Positions 47,975 to 58,365 are shown, counted from the first letter of the stretch. The stretch: 64,000 bases of DNA from Novosphingobium ovatum (GCF_009909235.1 NZ_JAAAPO010000002.1:372001-436000); one strand, 5' to 3'. The notes: generated by a model not told the origin, from the sequence alone. Numbers and translations are program-made.

Positions 47975-48775
47975 TCAGCCCTCCAGCAGTGCCCGCGTTG
48001 CGGCGGTGACATCGGCCTGACGCATCAGGCTTTCTCCCACCAGAAACGTGCGCGCGCCACAGGGTGACAGACGCAACAGGTCCGCATGGGTGTTGATCCC
48101 GCTTTCGGCCACCAGCAAAGTACCGGAAGGGGCAAGCGACGACAGGCGCTCGGTCGTGCCGATGTCGGTCTTGAAGGTCTTGAGATCGCGGTTATTCACC
48201 CCAATCAGGCGCGAGCGCAGATTGGCGGCACGCGCCATCTCGTCCTCGTCATGCACCTCGACCAGAACGTCCATGCCGCGTTCGATCGCAGCCTGCTCGA
48301 TCTCGGCCATCTGGGCATCGGACAGGGCGGCAACGATGATCAGGATCGCATCCGCGCCAATGCTGCGGGCCTCGGCCACCTGCCATGGGTCAACCATGAA
48401 ATCCTTGCGCAACACCGGCAGGTCGCAGGCGGCGCGCGCGGCGATCAAATAGTCCTCATGCCCCTGAAAATAGGGCGCATCGGTCAGTACCGACAGGCAG
48501 GCCGCGCCCCCCGCCTGATAGGCGCGGGCATGGGCGGGCGGATCAAAATCGGGGCGGATCAAACCCTTGGATGGGCTGGCCTTCTTGATCTCGGCGATCA
48601 GCGCATAGCCATTGGCGGCCTTGGCGCGCAGAGCGGCCTCAAACCCGCGCGGGGCGGTGTGCGTGGCGGCGCGCGCGTCCAGTTCGGCAATGCTTGCCAA
48701 AGGCTTGCGCTGGGCGACTTCCTCGCGCTTGGTGTTGCAGATTTCGGTCAGTTTATCAGTCATATGCTCACTCAC
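47975..48775 (-). CDS. trpC: Indole-3-glycerol-phosphate synthase
   Basis: Closes the indole ring in tryptophan synthesis. The 266-residue protein is a TIM barrel with [11 protein letters not shown] (active-site lysines), [26 protein letters not shown] and LVAESGI, ending with the phosphate loop region LVGESLM. It starts at a GTG overlapping the trpD stop (48775), or at the ATG four codons later. It is the last gene of the trpEGDC group and is not fused to trpF. Confidence 0.95.
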   Translation of the reverse strand: MSEHMTDKLTEICNTKREEVAQRKPLASIAELDARAATHTAPRGFEAALRAKAANGYALIAEIKKASPSKGLIRPDFDPPAHARAYQAGGAACLSVLTDAPYFQGHEDYLIAARAACDLPVLRKDFMVDPWQVAEARSIGADAILIIVAALSDAQMAEIEQAAIERGMDVLVEVHDEDEMARAANLRSRLIGVNNRDLKTFKTDIGTTERLSSLAPSGTLLVAESGINTHADLLRLSPCGARTFLVGESLMRQADVTAATRALLEG

Positions 48776-49782
48776 GAACAGGCCTTGATCCAGCAGTCCA
48801 GCAGACCCTTGGCCAGCCCCTTGTCGATAGCCTCGGCGGCTTCTTCCACGCCCTCGCGCCAGTCGGCGGCGGCGCCGGCCACCATCAGCGCGCCGGCGGC
48901 ATTGAACAGCACCGCGTCGCGATAGGCGCGGTCCTGCTCCGTCTCGGTCAGGCCCATCAGCAAACGGCGCAGCGCGGCGGCATTATAGGCCGCATCGCCC
49001 CCCCGGATCGCCGCCATGGGCCACGTGTCTAGCCCCGCGTCGGCCGCGCACACGCGTTTCATCGCCAGCGTGTCGCCCGCGATATCGGCCCATTCATTGC
49101 CGCCCGCCAGGCTCAATTCATCCAGCCCTTCATCGCCCGACACGACAAAAGACCGCCCCGTGCCCAGCCGCATCAGCGCCTGCGCATAAATCGGCACATA
49201 GGCCGGGCGAGCGATGCCCACCAATTGCCGCGTGACGCCCGCCGGATTGGCCAGCGGCCCCATCAGATTGAAAATCGTGCGCCGCCCCAATGCCTTGCGG
49301 ATGGGGGCGATGTGTTTCAGGCAGGGGTGGTGCGATTGGGCGAACAGGAACGCGATGCCGATATCGGCCAAAGTTTGCGCCGCATATTCGCCCGCCTTGG
49401 CCAAATTCAGACCCAAAGCTTCCAGCGTGTCGGCAGCGCCCGCCTTGCTGCTGGCGGCGCGGTTGCCGTGTTTGGCCACCGGCACATCGCAGGCGGCCAC
49501 CACAATCGCCACGGCGGTCGAGACGTTCAGGCTGTGCTGGCCATCGCCGCCCGTGCCGCATACGTCGATCGCGTTATCGGGCGCGGCCACCGGGATCACC
49601 CGCGCGCGCATGGCGCGGGCCGCCCCGGCGATTTCGCTGGCGGTTTCGCCCCGGTCGGACAAAGCCACCAGAAAAGCGCCAATCGCCGCGTCACCAACCT
49701 GCTGGTCCAGAATGGCGGCAAAGATCGCCTCGGCCTCGGCCTCATCAAAGGTCTGGGCGGTGACGGGGGGCAGCGCCTCCAT
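48772..49782 (-). CDS. trpD: Anthranilate phosphoribosyltransferase
   Basis: Second step of tryptophan synthesis: joins anthranilate to PRPP. The 336-residue protein has the PRPP site [17 protein letters not shown], the [18 protein letters not shown] region and the second metal region near [13 protein letters not shown]. It begins three bases after trpG and overlaps trpC. Confidence 0.95.
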   Translation of the reverse strand: MEALPPVTAQTFDEAEAEAIFAAILDQQVGDAAIGAFLVALSDRGETASEIAGAARAMRARVIPVAAPDNAIDVCGTGGDGQHSLNVSTAVAIVVAACDVPVAKHGNRAASSKAGAADTLEALGLNLAKAGEYAAQTLADIGIAFLFAQSHHPCLKHIAPIRKALGRRTIFNLMGPLANPAGVTRQLVGIARPAYVPIYAQALMRLGTGRSFVVSGDEGLDELSLAGGNEWADIAGDTLAMKRVCAADAGLDTWPMAAIRGGDAAYNAAALRRLLMGLTETEQDRAYRDAVLFNAAGALMVAGAAADWREGVEEAAEAIDKGLAKGLLDCWIKACS

Positions 49783-49785
49783 GGA

Positions 49786-50424
49786 TCAGGCCGCGGGCAA
49801 TGCCGCGGCGGGCAGCGGCGTGGCGTGCGCCGGCAGCACCGGGTCCATCCCGCACAGCCGCAGGAAATTGGCGATCATCGCGTGGCCATATTCGGTGGCG
49901 ATGCTTTCGGGGTGGAACTGCACCCCGTGGATCGGCAAATCCCGGTGGCGAAAGCCCATGGTATGGCCATCGTCGCTGCGCGCGTTGACCACCAGACAAT
50001 CGGGCACATCCGTGACGATCAGCGAGTGATAGCGCGTTGCCGTGAACGGCGAGGGCAGGCCCGCAAACAGGCCGCTGTTGTCATGGGTGACCGGACTGGT
50101 CTTGCCATGCATCAGGCCACCGCGCACAACCTTGCCGCCGAAATATTGGCCGATGGACTGATGGCCCAGACACACGCCCAGCAGCGGCTTGCCCGCCTGG
50201 GCGCAGGCCCCAACCAGTTCGACGCTGATCCCCGCCTCGGTCGGGGTGCAGGGGCCGGGCGAGATCAGATAGCCCGCAGCATTGCTGGCAATCGCCTCGG
50301 CAGGGGTTAGGGCATCATTGCGCACCACTTCAACTTCTGCCCCCAACTCCATGATATAATGGACAAGATTGAAGGTGAAGCTGTCGTAGTTGTCGATCAC
50401 CAGAATGCGATTGTTGTCGCTCAT
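49786..50424 (-). CDS. trpG: Anthranilate synthase component II (glutamine amidotransferase)
   Basis: Supplies ammonia from glutamine to TrpE. The 212-residue class I amidotransferase has the nucleophile Cys in [17 protein letters not shown] and the catalytic His-Glu in [14 protein letters not shown]. It can also serve as PabA with a para-aminobenzoate synthase in bacteria with a single copy. It begins five bases after trpE. Confidence 0.95.
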   Translation of the reverse strand: MSDNNRILVIDNYDSFTFNLVHYIMELGAEVEVVRNDALTPAEAIASNAAGYLISPGPCTPTEAGISVELVGACAQAGKPLLGVCLGHQSIGQYFGGKVVRGGLMHGKTSPVTHDNSGLFAGLPSPFTATRYHSLIVTDVPDCLVVNARSDDGHTMGFRHRDLPIHGVQFHPESIATEYGHAMIANFLRLCGMDPVLPAHATPLPAAALPAA

Positions 50425-50429
50425 ATGCT

Positions 50430-51959
50430 TTACTGCCCGAAATTGGCGGATTGCGCCACACGCACCGCTTCACGCGCGGCGGCGAACAAAGCGCCCGATT
50501 TATGCTCACATTCGCGCTGCTCGCTGGCGGGATCGCTGTCGGCAACGATGCCCGCGCCTGCCTGCACATGCATCACGCCATCCTTGACCAGCGCGGTGCG
50601 CAGGACGATGCAGCTGTCCAGATTGCCGTCCGGCCCGAAATAGCCCACGCCGCCAGCATAGGCGCCGCGCGTTTCGCCCTCCAGCTCGGCGATGATTTCG
50701 CAGGCACGGACCTTGGGCGCGCCTGACACCGTGCCTGCCGGAAAGCCAGCGAACATTGCGTCAATCGCGTCATGGCGCACCGCGTCCAACTGGCCCACTA
50801 CGTTCGACACGATGTGCATCACATGGCTGTACCGCTCGATCGTATAGCTTTCGGTGACCTTGACCGAACCCTTGGACGCGACGCGGCCGACATCATTGCG
50901 GCCCAGATCCAGCAGCATCAGATGCTCAGCCCGTTCCTTGGGATCGGCCAACAGGCTGATCTCGTTGGCCTTGTCCTCATCGGGCGTGTTGCCACGCGGG
51001 CGGGTGCCGGCGATGGGACGGATCGTCACCTCACCATCGCGCACGCGCACCAGAATTTCCGGGCTGGACCCTGTCAGGGCAAAGCCGGGCAGGTCCAGAT
51101 AGAACAGGAAAGGCGAGGGGTTCACCCGGCGCAGCGCGCGATAAAGCGCATAGGGCGGCAGCGTGAAAGGCGCGGTAAAACGCTGGGCCAGCACGATTTG
51201 GAAGATGTCGCCCGCCTCGATATAGTCCTTGGCGCGGGCAACCATCTCGGCATAGCGGCCGGCAGGCAGGACCGGCGTGGGCGTTGGCACCGGCAGATCG
51301 GCGGGCGCAGCGGCTGCCACAGGCGCAGGCTGGGCCAGACGGCGCAGCGCCTCGTCAATGCGGTCGCGCGCCGCCTCCAGCGTGGCCTCGGGCGCCTTAT
51401 CCGAAGGCCAGACGGGGGCAACCGCAAACAGCTCGTCGCCCAGGCGGTCAAAGATCAGGATCAGCGTCGGGCGGACAAACAGCATGTCCGGCACCTGCAA
51501 TTCGCTTTGTGCCGGGCGGGGCAGTTTTTCCACCAAGCCAAAGGTTTCATAGCCGAAATAGCCGACCAGACAGGCCAGCGCCCGCGGCAATTCGGCCGGT
51601 ACGTCGATATGGCAAGACGCCACCAGCGCCCGCAATTGCGTCAGCGCGCCGCCCGCCAGCGGCGTAAAGGCATCGCGGTCATGTGCCCAGTCGCGGTTGA
51701 TTTCGGCCGCATCGCCGGTGGCACGGAACACCAGATCGGGGGCCAGCCCCAACAGGCTGTAACGCCCACGCACCTCGCCGCCCTCGACCGATTCCAGCAG
51801 GAAATCGCCGCGCCCATTCTCGATCAGCTTCAGCCCGGCGCCCACCGGCGTTTCGGTATCCGCGATCAGGCGCCGCCAGACCAGCGCCGGCTTTCCAGCG
51901 GCCAAAGCGGCCATGGCAGCATCATGATTTTCGGCGTGATATCGGTCGATTACGGTCAT
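50430..51959 (-). CDS. trpE: Anthranilate synthase component I
   Basis: First committed enzyme of tryptophan synthesis (chorismate to anthranilate). The 509-residue protein starts at the ATG at 51959 ([10 protein letters not shown]). The feedback-binding region shows [19 protein letters not shown], and the catalytic core shows [33 protein letters not shown] and [18 protein letters not shown]. The tryptophan pocket motif is present, so allosteric inhibition is expected. No leader peptide or attenuator was recognised in the 54 bases to the ppiD-like gene. Confidence 0.95.
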   Translation of the reverse strand: MTVIDRYHAENHDAAMAALAAGKPALVWRRLIADTETPVGAGLKLIENGRGDFLLESVEGGEVRGRYSLLGLAPDLVFRATGDAAEINRDWAHDRDAFTPLAGGALTQLRALVASCHIDVPAELPRALACLVGYFGYETFGLVEKLPRPAQSELQVPDMLFVRPTLILIFDRLGDELFAVAPVWPSDKAPEATLEAARDRIDEALRRLAQPAPVAAAAPADLPVPTPTPVLPAGRYAEMVARAKDYIEAGDIFQIVLAQRFTAPFTLPPYALYRALRRVNPSPFLFYLDLPGFALTGSSPEILVRVRDGEVTIRPIAGTRPRGNTPDEDKANEISLLADPKERAEHLMLLDLGRNDVGRVASKGSVKVTESYTIERYSHVMHIVSNVVGQLDAVRHDAIDAMFAGFPAGTVSGAPKVRACEIIAELEGETRGAYAGGVGYFGPDGNLDSCIVLRTALVKDGVMHVQAGAGIVADSDPASEQRECEHKSGALFAAAREAVRVAQSANFGQ

Positions 51960-52013
51960 GTCTTTACGCATTTTTCTAAGTTGAGAATGGGCGCCGTCAC
52001 CAGCGCCCACAGA

Positions 52014-53957
52014 TTATTGGGCCGCACCCGACAGGCGCGCGGCGACACCGGCCAAAGCCTTGTCCTTGCGCTGAACGCCCACTTCGGCGCGAATCGCGCG
52101 GTGCAGGGCCTGCGCATATTCACCGCCCACGCGGGCGCCCAGATCAGTGCCAACCTGCCCGACCAGCGGATCGGTTGCGGCCATCGCACCAGCAGTCACC
52201 TTGTCCAGACGGACGACCAGCCAGCCCCGGTTTTCAGGCAATGGCATCAGTTTGGTCGTGCCCTGCGCCATGCCAAAGAACAGTTGCAGCGCGGGGGGGA
52301 TCTGGCCGTTCTGGGCCGAAAGCTGCTCGCGGCTCATGTTGACGGCCTGCAACGGGGGCAGCGGCACGCCCGCACCCGCCACCGAGGTGGCCAGCGGCGT
52401 GCCCTTCTTGGCCTGTGCCAGAATGGCCATCGCGGCGGCGCGAGCGGCCTTGGCGCCCTTGTCCAGCGCGATTTCGATGGCGATCTGCTGCTTCACCGCA
52501 GCCAGAGGTGCCGGGGTGGCGGGCACGATCTTGGCCGCATCCAGAATGGCAAACTGTTGGCCGGGAACGATTTCTATGATCTGCGCCGCGCCTTCGCTCT
52601 CGGTCGAGAAGCCCGACTGGACGATGCGCAACACGTCCTGCGGCACCGACTGGCCATTGCCGCCAAACAGCTTGCCATCGGCCAGAACCGGGGGCAGTTC
52701 AGTGATCGTCAAGCCCAGATCCTTGGCGCTGTCCGACAGGGCGCCGCCCTTGCCGAATTGCTCGTCGATATGGGCAGTCAGGCTGGCCAGAGCGGTGCGG
52801 CGTTTTTCGGCGGTCAGTGCTGCGACGATCTCGCCACGCACGCTTTCCAGCTTACGTTCCGCTTTCATTTCAATGGCATCAACGCGCACCACGGCATAGC
52901 CGAGCGAGGCCTTGGCCGGGCCTGCGACAGCGCCCTTGGCAGCGGCAAAGGCCACTTCAGCCACCGCCGTCGAGCTTTGCGTGGCCAGTTGCGCCTTGGT
53001 CACCGCGCCCAGATTGGCGACGGTCAGGCCATGCGCCTTGGCGGCGGCCTCCAGCGTCTGACCCTTGGCAACATCGCCCGCAATGGCCTTCGCAATGCTT
53101 TCATTGATAGCAATAACCTGCGCGATACGACGCAGTTCGGCGCCTGCATATTTCGCCTTTTCGGCGTTATAGCGGGCGGCGATTTCCGCATCGGTCGGGG
53201 CGGGCACCTGCTTGACCGCGCTGGCGTCAAACCGGGCGAAACGGATCACGCGATGTTCGGGCAACTGATAATTCGCCTTGTGCGTGTTGTACCACGCGGT
53301 GATCTCGGGCTCGGTGGCCGGGGTCTTGGGCGCAAAGGCGTTGGCCGGCAGCAGGGCAATCGCGCCGCTGCGCTGTTCCTTCAGCAATGTAGCATAACGC
53401 AGCGCCATGCCGGGGGCCATATAACCGCCAATTTCGGCCTGCTTGAAGATCAGGCGGCTGATCACGTCCTGCCCCAGATTTTCGCGCAAGCTCTTGTCGG
53501 TGTAGCCGCTGCGGGCCAACATCTGACGATAGGTATCTTCCGAGAACTTGCCGTCAATCCCCTGAAAAGCGGGAATTTTGGTCAGTTCGCTGTCGATCAG
53601 GCGCTTGCCCGCCACAATGCCATGCGCCTTGCCGAACTGCACCATCGCGCTGCGATCGACCAGATCGTTCAGCACCAGATTCAACCCGTCCTGCGCCAGA
53701 AACGCCTTCATGTCGGCGCGCGGGTCCTGCTTGCGGGCGGCCTCGACCATCTGCTGGGCCTGCTGGGTCAGCGCGGTGGCGCTGATCTTTTCCTTGCCCA
53801 CGCTGGCGACCGCCTCGCTGCCGTCCCCGGTGCCCGAGAAACCCAGGCTGTTCGAGACATCACCGGCCGCAAAAGCCAGCGCCAACACGCCGATGAACCC
53901 CAAAGAGATGGCGATGCCGACCGTGGACTTGAAGAAATTCCGAAAGAACTGAAGCAT
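52014..53957 (-). CDS. Periplasmic peptidyl-prolyl isomerase/chaperone, PpiD-like
   Basis: A membrane-anchored folding factor, 647 residues from the ATG at 53957 (MLQFFRNFFKS); the frame is open 18 codons further. One membrane helix at about 12-33 anchors a large periplasmic part made of a SurA-N-like region (about 50-230), a parvulin-type domain (about 250-400) with divergent active-site residues, and a second helical part. Alphaproteobacterial PpiD is often annotated as peptidylprolyl isomerase, but catalytic residues are weakly conserved here. Divergent from tpiA; trpE follows on the same strand. Confidence 0.85.
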   Translation of the reverse strand: MLQFFRNFFKSTVGIAISLGFIGVLALAFAAGDVSNSLGFSGTGDGSEAVASVGKEKISATALTQQAQQMVEAARKQDPRADMKAFLAQDGLNLVLNDLVDRSAMVQFGKAHGIVAGKRLIDSELTKIPAFQGIDGKFSEDTYRQMLARSGYTDKSLRENLGQDVISRLIFKQAEIGGYMAPGMALRYATLLKEQRSGAIALLPANAFAPKTPATEPEITAWYNTHKANYQLPEHRVIRFARFDASAVKQVPAPTDAEIAARYNAEKAKYAGAELRRIAQVIAINESIAKAIAGDVAKGQTLEAAAKAHGLTVANLGAVTKAQLATQSSTAVAEVAFAAAKGAVAGPAKASLGYAVVRVDAIEMKAERKLESVRGEIVAALTAEKRRTALASLTAHIDEQFGKGGALSDSAKDLGLTITELPPVLADGKLFGGNGQSVPQDVLRIVQSGFSTESEGAAQIIEIVPGQQFAILDAAKIVPATPAPLAAVKQQIAIEIALDKGAKAARAAAMAILAQAKKGTPLATSVAGAGVPLPPLQAVNMSREQLSAQNGQIPPALQLFFGMAQGTTKLMPLPENRGWLVVRLDKVTAGAMAATDPLVGQVGTDLGARVGGEYAQALHRAIRAEVGVQRKDKALAGVAARLSGAAQ

Positions 53958-54111
53958 TCTGGCAACCTGTAACAAGGCGTGGGACGCGCGCGCGCGCTGG
54001 TCATGACGCATGCGGCTTTAGGCGTCCCGTGGAAATCCCGCAATGGGGTGCTTTGCAACGGTGGGCGGTGGGTGCATGGTGGCCGCTGTGCGAAAATGCT
54101 CTGGATTGATC

Positions 54112-54154
54112 GGCTTTGTCCTTTTGACAAAGCCGTACCTGCTGGCTTAGCAGG
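54112..54154 (+). promoter_or_regulatory. Two hairpins in the tpiA leader
   Basis: Perfect nine-base-pair hairpin at 54112-54134 (GGCTTTGTC / GACAAAGCC, loop CTTTT), followed by a six-base-pair hairpin at 54138-54154 (CCTGCT / AGCAGG, loop GGCTT). They lie about 76 bases before the tpiA start; neither is followed by a T-run. Confidence 0.5.
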
Positions 54155-54230
54155 CGCAGCAAGTGAGAGAAGAGCCAAGCGAATCTGTCGGCATGTCCGC
54201 GCGGATTGGCTTGAGAGTGAGGAAAACTTC

Positions 54231-54989
54231 ATGGCCCTGCGCCCCTACATCGTTGGCAACTGGAAGATGAACGGCCTGCGCGCGACGCTGGCCGAAGCGC
54301 GCCAGATTGACCGTGCCGCCGCCCGCTATCCTGCTGTGGAGGTGGGCATTGCCCCGCCTTTCACGCTGGTGCACGCGATGGCCGAGGCCACGCAGGAACT
54401 GCGTGTGGGTGGTCAGGATTGCCACGCCAAGGTCAGTGGCGCGTTCACCGGCGATGTGTCGGCCGCGATGCTGAAGGATGCCGGCGCGATGTTTGTCATC
54501 GTTGGCCATTCCGAACGCCGCGCCATGTATGCCGAAAGTGATTCGGATGTGCAGGCCAAGGCTGATGCCGCGCTGATCGAGGGATTGTCGGTCATCCTGT
54601 GCGTGGGCGAAACCGAGGCGCAGCGTGACGCGGGTGAAGCTGAGGCGGTGGTTTCCGCCCAGCTTGTGGGCTCGTTGCCGCGCGGCGAGGGGGCTGCGGC
54701 GCGTCTGGCGGTGGCCTATGAGCCGGTCTGGGCGATCGGCACGGGGCGTGTGCCTTCGGTCGATGATGTGGGCGCGATGCACCGCGCGATCCGGGCGCAA
54801 TTGCTGGCTATCTATGGCGAGGAAGGCGCGGGCGTGCGCATCCTGTATGGCGGCTCGGTCAATGCGGGCAATGCGGCCGAATTGCTGCGCGCCGACGAAG
54901 TGGGTGGCGCGCTGGTCGGCGGGGCCAGTCTGACGGCGGAAAGCTTTGCCGCGATTATCCACGCTTCTGCGATGCAGATCGAGGGGTGA
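54231..54989 (+). CDS. tpiA: Triosephosphate isomerase
   Basis: Interconverts dihydroxyacetone phosphate and glyceraldehyde 3-phosphate. The 252-residue TIM barrel has the catalytic Lys in VGNWKMNGL, the His in IVGHSERRAMY and the Glu in AYEPVWAIGTG, with the phosphate loop at LYGGSVNAGNA. The ATG at 54231 follows GTGAGG; the frame is open upstream with no family sequence. The leader contains two hairpins. Confidence 0.96.
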   Translation: MALRPYIVGNWKMNGLRATLAEARQIDRAAARYPAVEVGIAPPFTLVHAMAEATQELRVGGQDCHAKVSGAFTGDVSAAMLKDAGAMFVIVGHSERRAMYAESDSDVQAKADAALIEGLSVILCVGETEAQRDAGEAEAVVSAQLVGSLPRGEGAAARLAVAYEPVWAIGTGRVPSVDDVGAMHRAIRAQLLAIYGEEGAGVRILYGGSVNAGNAAELLRADEVGGALVGGASLTAESFAAIIHASAMQIEG

Positions 54990-55160
54990 TCGGTTTTTTC
55001 TGGATAGTTTCCGGTCCTGCGTCCATAAACGGTCAAGTTGTCTGAGCATTCGCAGCATCTTGTAATTTCGCGGCGAGGCGCTTAGACAGCCGGCCTTGCA
55101 AATTGTTAACACGGGGCCGTGAAACCGGGTCGCCTCGTCGCCACGAGAGATATAACGACA

Positions 55161-55517
55161 ATGTTCATCTTCCTGACAGTTCTCCAAGCCCTTGTGGGTG
55201 CGCTGCTGGTCGGCGTCATTCTGGTGCAAAAGTCGGAAGGCGGCGGTCTGGGCGTCGGGGGAAGCCCCTCGGGCTTCATGTCGGCACGCGGCGCGGCGAA
55301 TTTCCTGACGCGCGCCACGGCTGGTCTGGCCACCGTGTTTGTCCTGCTCTCGATCGTGCTGGCGGCGCTGGCGGTCAACATGTCGGGCGGTTCGTCGGTC
55401 GATACCTCGCTGCAGCGCACGGCGGTGCCTGTGCCGGCGGCTTCGGCTCCGGCTGCTGTTGCGCCTTCGGCGGCGCCCGCTCCGGTTGATCCGCTGGCAG
55501 GCGCTGCCAAGCGGTAA
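55161..55517 (+). CDS. secG: Preprotein translocase subunit SecG
   Basis: Small subunit of the SecYEG channel, 118 residues, starting at the ATG at 55161 (MFIFLTVLQAL). Two membrane helices (about 1-20 and 52-75) flank the conserved EGGGLGVGGSPSGFMSARG loop. The tail after residue 80 is rich in Ala, Pro and Val, as usual in alphaproteobacteria. It lies between tpiA and pyrG, a conserved order. Confidence 0.93.
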   Translation: MFIFLTVLQALVGALLVGVILVQKSEGGGLGVGGSPSGFMSARGAANFLTRATAGLATVFVLLSIVLAALAVNMSGGSSVDTSLQRTAVPVPAASAPAAVAPSAAPAPVDPLAGAAKR

Positions 55518-55536
55518 CAGATTTCAGCGGCCATGT

Positions 55537-55575
55537 ACCGCCCTCGCCGCATGGCGGCGGGGGTGGTTCTTTTTG
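55537..55575 (+). terminator. secG: Intrinsic terminator after secG
   Basis: Stem CCTCGCCGC (55542-55550) / GCGGCGGGG (55554-55562, one T-G pair), loop ATG, then TTCTTTTT. Confidence 0.82.
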
Positions 55576-55685
55576 TGCTGTCGCCGTGCGTTTACGGGGC
55601 ATGCGCGAAAGGTCTGTGGATTGCTTTCGTGATAGCGCCATTGGCGCTTGGTTTGAACACCGATAACAGGTAAGGCGCAACTCCC

Positions 55686-57317
55686 ATGGCGCGGTACATT
55701 TTCATCACCGGCGGCGTGGTCTCCTCGCTGGGCAAGGGTTTGATGGCGGCTTCTTTGGCTGCCCTGTTGCAGGCGCGTGGTTTCCGCGTCCGCATTCGCA
55801 AGTTCGACCCCTATCTCAACGTCGACCCCGGCACCATGAGCCCCTATCAGCACGGCGAGGTGTTCGTCACCGACGACGGCGCCGAGACGGACCTTGATCT
55901 TGGGCATTACGAGCGCTTTACCGGCGTATCGGCGCGCAAGAGCGACAACATCACCTCTGGCCGCATCTATCAGACGATCATCGCCAAGGAACGGCGGGGC
56001 GACTATCTGGGCGCCACGGTGCAGGTGATCCCGCATGTGACCGACGCGATCAAGGCGTTCGCACAGCAGGAAACCGAGGATCTGGATTTCGTCCTGTGCG
56101 AAATCGGCGGCACGGTGGGCGACATCGAAGGTTTGCCCTTTATCGAGGCGATCCGTCAGCTGCGCAACGAGCTGGGCCGTGAGGCGACCTGTTTTGCCCA
56201 TGTCACGCTGGTGCCCTATATCGCGGCGGCTGGTGAGCTGAAGACCAAGCCGACTCAGCATTCGGTGCGCGAACTGACGTCCTATGGCATCCAGCCCGAC
56301 GTGTTGCTCTGCCGTTGCGAGCAGGAATTGCCCGAAAACGAGCGCAACAAGATCGCGTTGTTCTGCAACGTGCGCAAGGAGGCGGTGATCCCGGCTCTGG
56401 ACGCGCCGAATATCTATGCCGTGCCGTTGCAGTACCACACCGAGGGGCTGGACGATGCGGTGTTGCATCACTTTGGCATGGCCGCCCCGCGCCCCGAATT
56501 GAAGCGTTGGGAGGAGCTGACCCGCACCTATGCCAACCCCGAGGGCGAGGTGACGATCGGCGTCGTGGGCAAGTATGTCGTCCTGCAGGACGCGTACAAG
56601 AGCCTGAATGAGGCGCTGGTCCACGGTGGCATGGCCAATAAGGTCAAGGTTCATGTGAAGTGGATCGACGCCGAAATCTTTGAAAAGGACGAGAGCGAGA
56701 TCATCTCGACGCTGGAGCCGCTGCACGGCATTCTGGTGCCGGGCGGATTTGGCGAACGCGGGACCGAGGGCAAGATCGCCGCCGTCCGTTTCGCGCGTGA
56801 GCGCAAGGTGCCGTTCTTTGGCATTTGCCTTGGCATGCAGATGGCCTGCATCGAGGGCGCGCGCAACACGGCCGGCATCCCCAACGCCAGCTCGACCGAG
56901 TTTGGTGAGACGAGCGAGCCGGTGGTGGGCATCATCACTGAATGGATGAGCGAGGAAGGCTTGCAGACCCGCAGCGCCGACACCGATCTGGGCGGCACGA
57001 TGCGTCTGGGCGCGTATGAGGCGCAATTGGCGGGCAACAGCCATGTCGCCGCGATCTATGGCACCGAGACCATCAGCGAGCGCCACCGTCACCGCTATGA
57101 GGTGAACGCCCATTACCGCGAGGCGCTGGAGCAGGGTGGTTTGGTGTTCTCGGGCATGTCGCCCGACGGCCTGTTGCCCGAGATTGTCGAGCGGCCCGAC
57201 CATCCCTGGTTTGTGGGCGTGCAGTTCCACCCCGAACTCAAGAGCCGCCCGTTCGAGCCGCACCCGCTGTTCGCCGGTTTCATCGGCGCGGCGCTGCGTC
57301 AGGCCCGGTTGGTCTGA
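55686..57317 (+). CDS. pyrG: CTP synthase
   Basis: Makes CTP from UTP with glutamine as nitrogen donor. The 543-residue enzyme has the synthase domain with the P-loop-like [27 protein letters not shown] and the GGTVGDIEG segment, then a class I glutaminase domain with the nucleophile Cys in [14 protein letters not shown] and the His-Glu in [12 protein letters not shown]. The ATG follows an AGG-containing site. Downstream is an intrinsic terminator. Confidence 0.97.
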   Translation: MARYIFITGGVVSSLGKGLMAASLAALLQARGFRVRIRKFDPYLNVDPGTMSPYQHGEVFVTDDGAETDLDLGHYERFTGVSARKSDNITSGRIYQTIIAKERRGDYLGATVQVIPHVTDAIKAFAQQETEDLDFVLCEIGGTVGDIEGLPFIEAIRQLRNELGREATCFAHVTLVPYIAAAGELKTKPTQHSVRELTSYGIQPDVLLCRCEQELPENERNKIALFCNVRKEAVIPALDAPNIYAVPLQYHTEGLDDAVLHHFGMAAPRPELKRWEELTRTYANPEGEVTIGVVGKYVVLQDAYKSLNEALVHGGMANKVKVHVKWIDAEIFEKDESEIISTLEPLHGILVPGGFGERGTEGKIAAVRFARERKVPFFGICLGMQMACIEGARNTAGIPNASSTEFGETSEPVVGIITEWMSEEGLQTRSADTDLGGTMRLGAYEAQLAGNSHVAAIYGTETISERHRHRYEVNAHYREALEQGGLVFSGMSPDGLLPEIVERPDHPWFVGVQFHPELKSRPFEPHPLFAGFIGAALRQARLV

Positions 57318-57376
57318 TCACATCGGTATCGTGATCGCGATTCGCCGATGATGCGGCGGCGCGGTCTGGTCATCAG

Positions 57377-57407
57377 GGCGGAGCGGGCTTGGGCCTGCTC
57401 CGCCTTT
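57377..57407 (+). terminator. pyrG: Intrinsic terminator after pyrG
   Basis: Stem GGCGGAGC / GCTCCGCC (57377-57384 with 57397-57404) extended by GGC/GCC, followed by three T. Confidence 0.75.
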
Positions 57408-57810
57408 GCCATTTGTGGCCCGGGCGGGGCGGAAAGTGGGCAGGGGTATTAAAATTTGTCAATGTGTCTGATTTCGCCAAGGCCTTGCGGGCATCTGCTT
57501 GATGCGCTTGGTGAAATTGGGCGGGGTCCGGTGCGGCATTTTATCGCATGTTAAATCATGCGCAGTTTCAATCGGTTGCGCTTTGGGCCCAAATCTTGGC
57601 GATACATTTTTTTACTTGAGCGCATGCCAGCGCGCGGGCAATTAGCCCACCAACAGCTTGGCCCGCCGGAGTGTCACATGCGACCCGGACCTTCATTGGC
57701 AGGCACAGGCGGCGTTTCGGGGGCAGGAGGCCGGTGCGAGGACAGTATCCGCGCTTTGCAAGATCGAAATGCCGATTGGGGGCGGGTCTTGCCGGACCCG
57801 CCCTCCTTTT
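57408..57810 (+). ncRNA. Gene-free stretch with a possible small RNA ending at a strong terminator
   Basis: About 400 bases between the pyrG terminator and the hsp20 stop. It includes AT-rich parts (57450-57475, 57604-57616), a perfect hairpin CGCATG-ttaaat-CATGCG near 57545-57562, a GCGGGC / GCCCGC stem-forming pair near 57637-57665, and a strong plus-strand terminator at 57780-57810. No protein-coding gene on the plus strand needs that terminator, so a small RNA of roughly 200 bases starting near 57610 is the best explanation. A 90-codon frame at 57558 is not convincing as protein. Confidence 0.4.
57780..57810 (+). terminator. Strong plus-strand intrinsic terminator
   Basis: Perfect nine-base-pair stem GGGCGGGTC / GACCCGCCC (57780-57788 with 57795-57803), six-base loop, then TCCTTTT. 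It may also protect the end of the hsp20 transcript from the other side, but there is no T-run on the minus strand. Confidence 0.85.
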
Positions 57811-57830
57811 CCATCGATGTCAGGTGTTGA

Positions 57831-58301
57831 TCAGGCGGCGCGCGTGCTGTCGCTCTCAACCACGCTCAGCGTCTTTGGCGCACTGCCAATGGCGATCTTC
57901 TTGGGCTTCATCGCCTCGGGCACTTCACGCACCAGATCGATCACCAGCAGCCCGTCTTCCAGATTGGCAGCCTCGACGCGGACGAAATCGGCCAGTTCAA
58001 ACCGGCGCTCGAACCCGCGCTGGGCGATGCCGACATGCAGGAATTCGCCGGCCGGCGCGCCTTCGTCGCCCTTGCGGCCCTGAATGACCAGCAGGTTCTG
58101 CTGCGCGGTGATGTCGATATCGGCGGGCTTGAACCCGGCCACGGCCAGCGTGATGCGATAGGCATCCTCGGCCCGGCGTTCGATGTTGAAGGGAGGGTAA
58201 TTGTCGCCGCCCTGACCGCGCGTGGCGTTTTCCAGCAGATCGAACAGCCGGTCAAAACCCACCGTGTTGCGGCGATAGGGGGTGAAGTCAAAACGGTTCA
58301 T
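57831..58301 (-). CDS. Small heat-shock protein (Hsp20/IbpA type)
   Basis: ATP-independent holdase that binds unfolding proteins. The 156-residue protein has a short N-terminal arm (MNRFDFTPYRRNTVGFDRLF), the alpha-crystallin domain (about 40-130) with YRITLAVAGFKPADIDI, and FERRFELADFVRVEAANLEDGLL, which is the family A-x-x-x-n-G-v-L-type end segment. Class A alphaproteobacterial IbpA proteins start in the same way. The leader contains a ROSE-like element, so translation is probably heat-induced. Confidence 0.93.
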   Translation of the reverse strand: MNRFDFTPYRRNTVGFDRLFDLLENATRGQGGDNYPPFNIERRAEDAYRITLAVAGFKPADIDITAQQNLLVIQGRKGDEGAPAGEFLHVGIAQRGFERRFELADFVRVEAANLEDGLLVIDLVREVPEAMKPKKIAIGSAPKTLSVVESDSTRAA

Positions 58302-58365
58302 GGCCAAAATCCTCAATCTCAGAGCAATTTTCGGTTGGCGGGTGCGGCCCCGTCCGGGCACCGCA
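58302..58365 (-). promoter_or_regulatory. ROSE-like RNA thermometer in the hsp20 leader
   Basis: Read on the minus strand, the last leader segment has TTGCT (58323-58327), then nine bases, then AGGA (58310-58313), eight bases before the ATG. The pairing of U-U-G-C-U with the Shine-Dalgarno AGGA around one bulged G is the mark of ROSE elements of alphaproteobacterial small heat-shock genes. A GC-rich hairpin (GTGC / GCAC arms near 58341-58360) precedes it, as in known ROSE leaders. Exact folding was not computed. Confidence 0.6.

Noticed and set aside
50772..53972. 1066-codon plus-strand ORF over trpE and the PpiD-like gene
   Set aside because: Opposite to two complete genes; composition rich in His, Gln and Arg is typical of shadow frames here.
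57558..57830. 90-codon plus-strand ORF after pyrG
   Set aside because: No ribosome site or family sequence, and its frame crosses the strong terminator stem.
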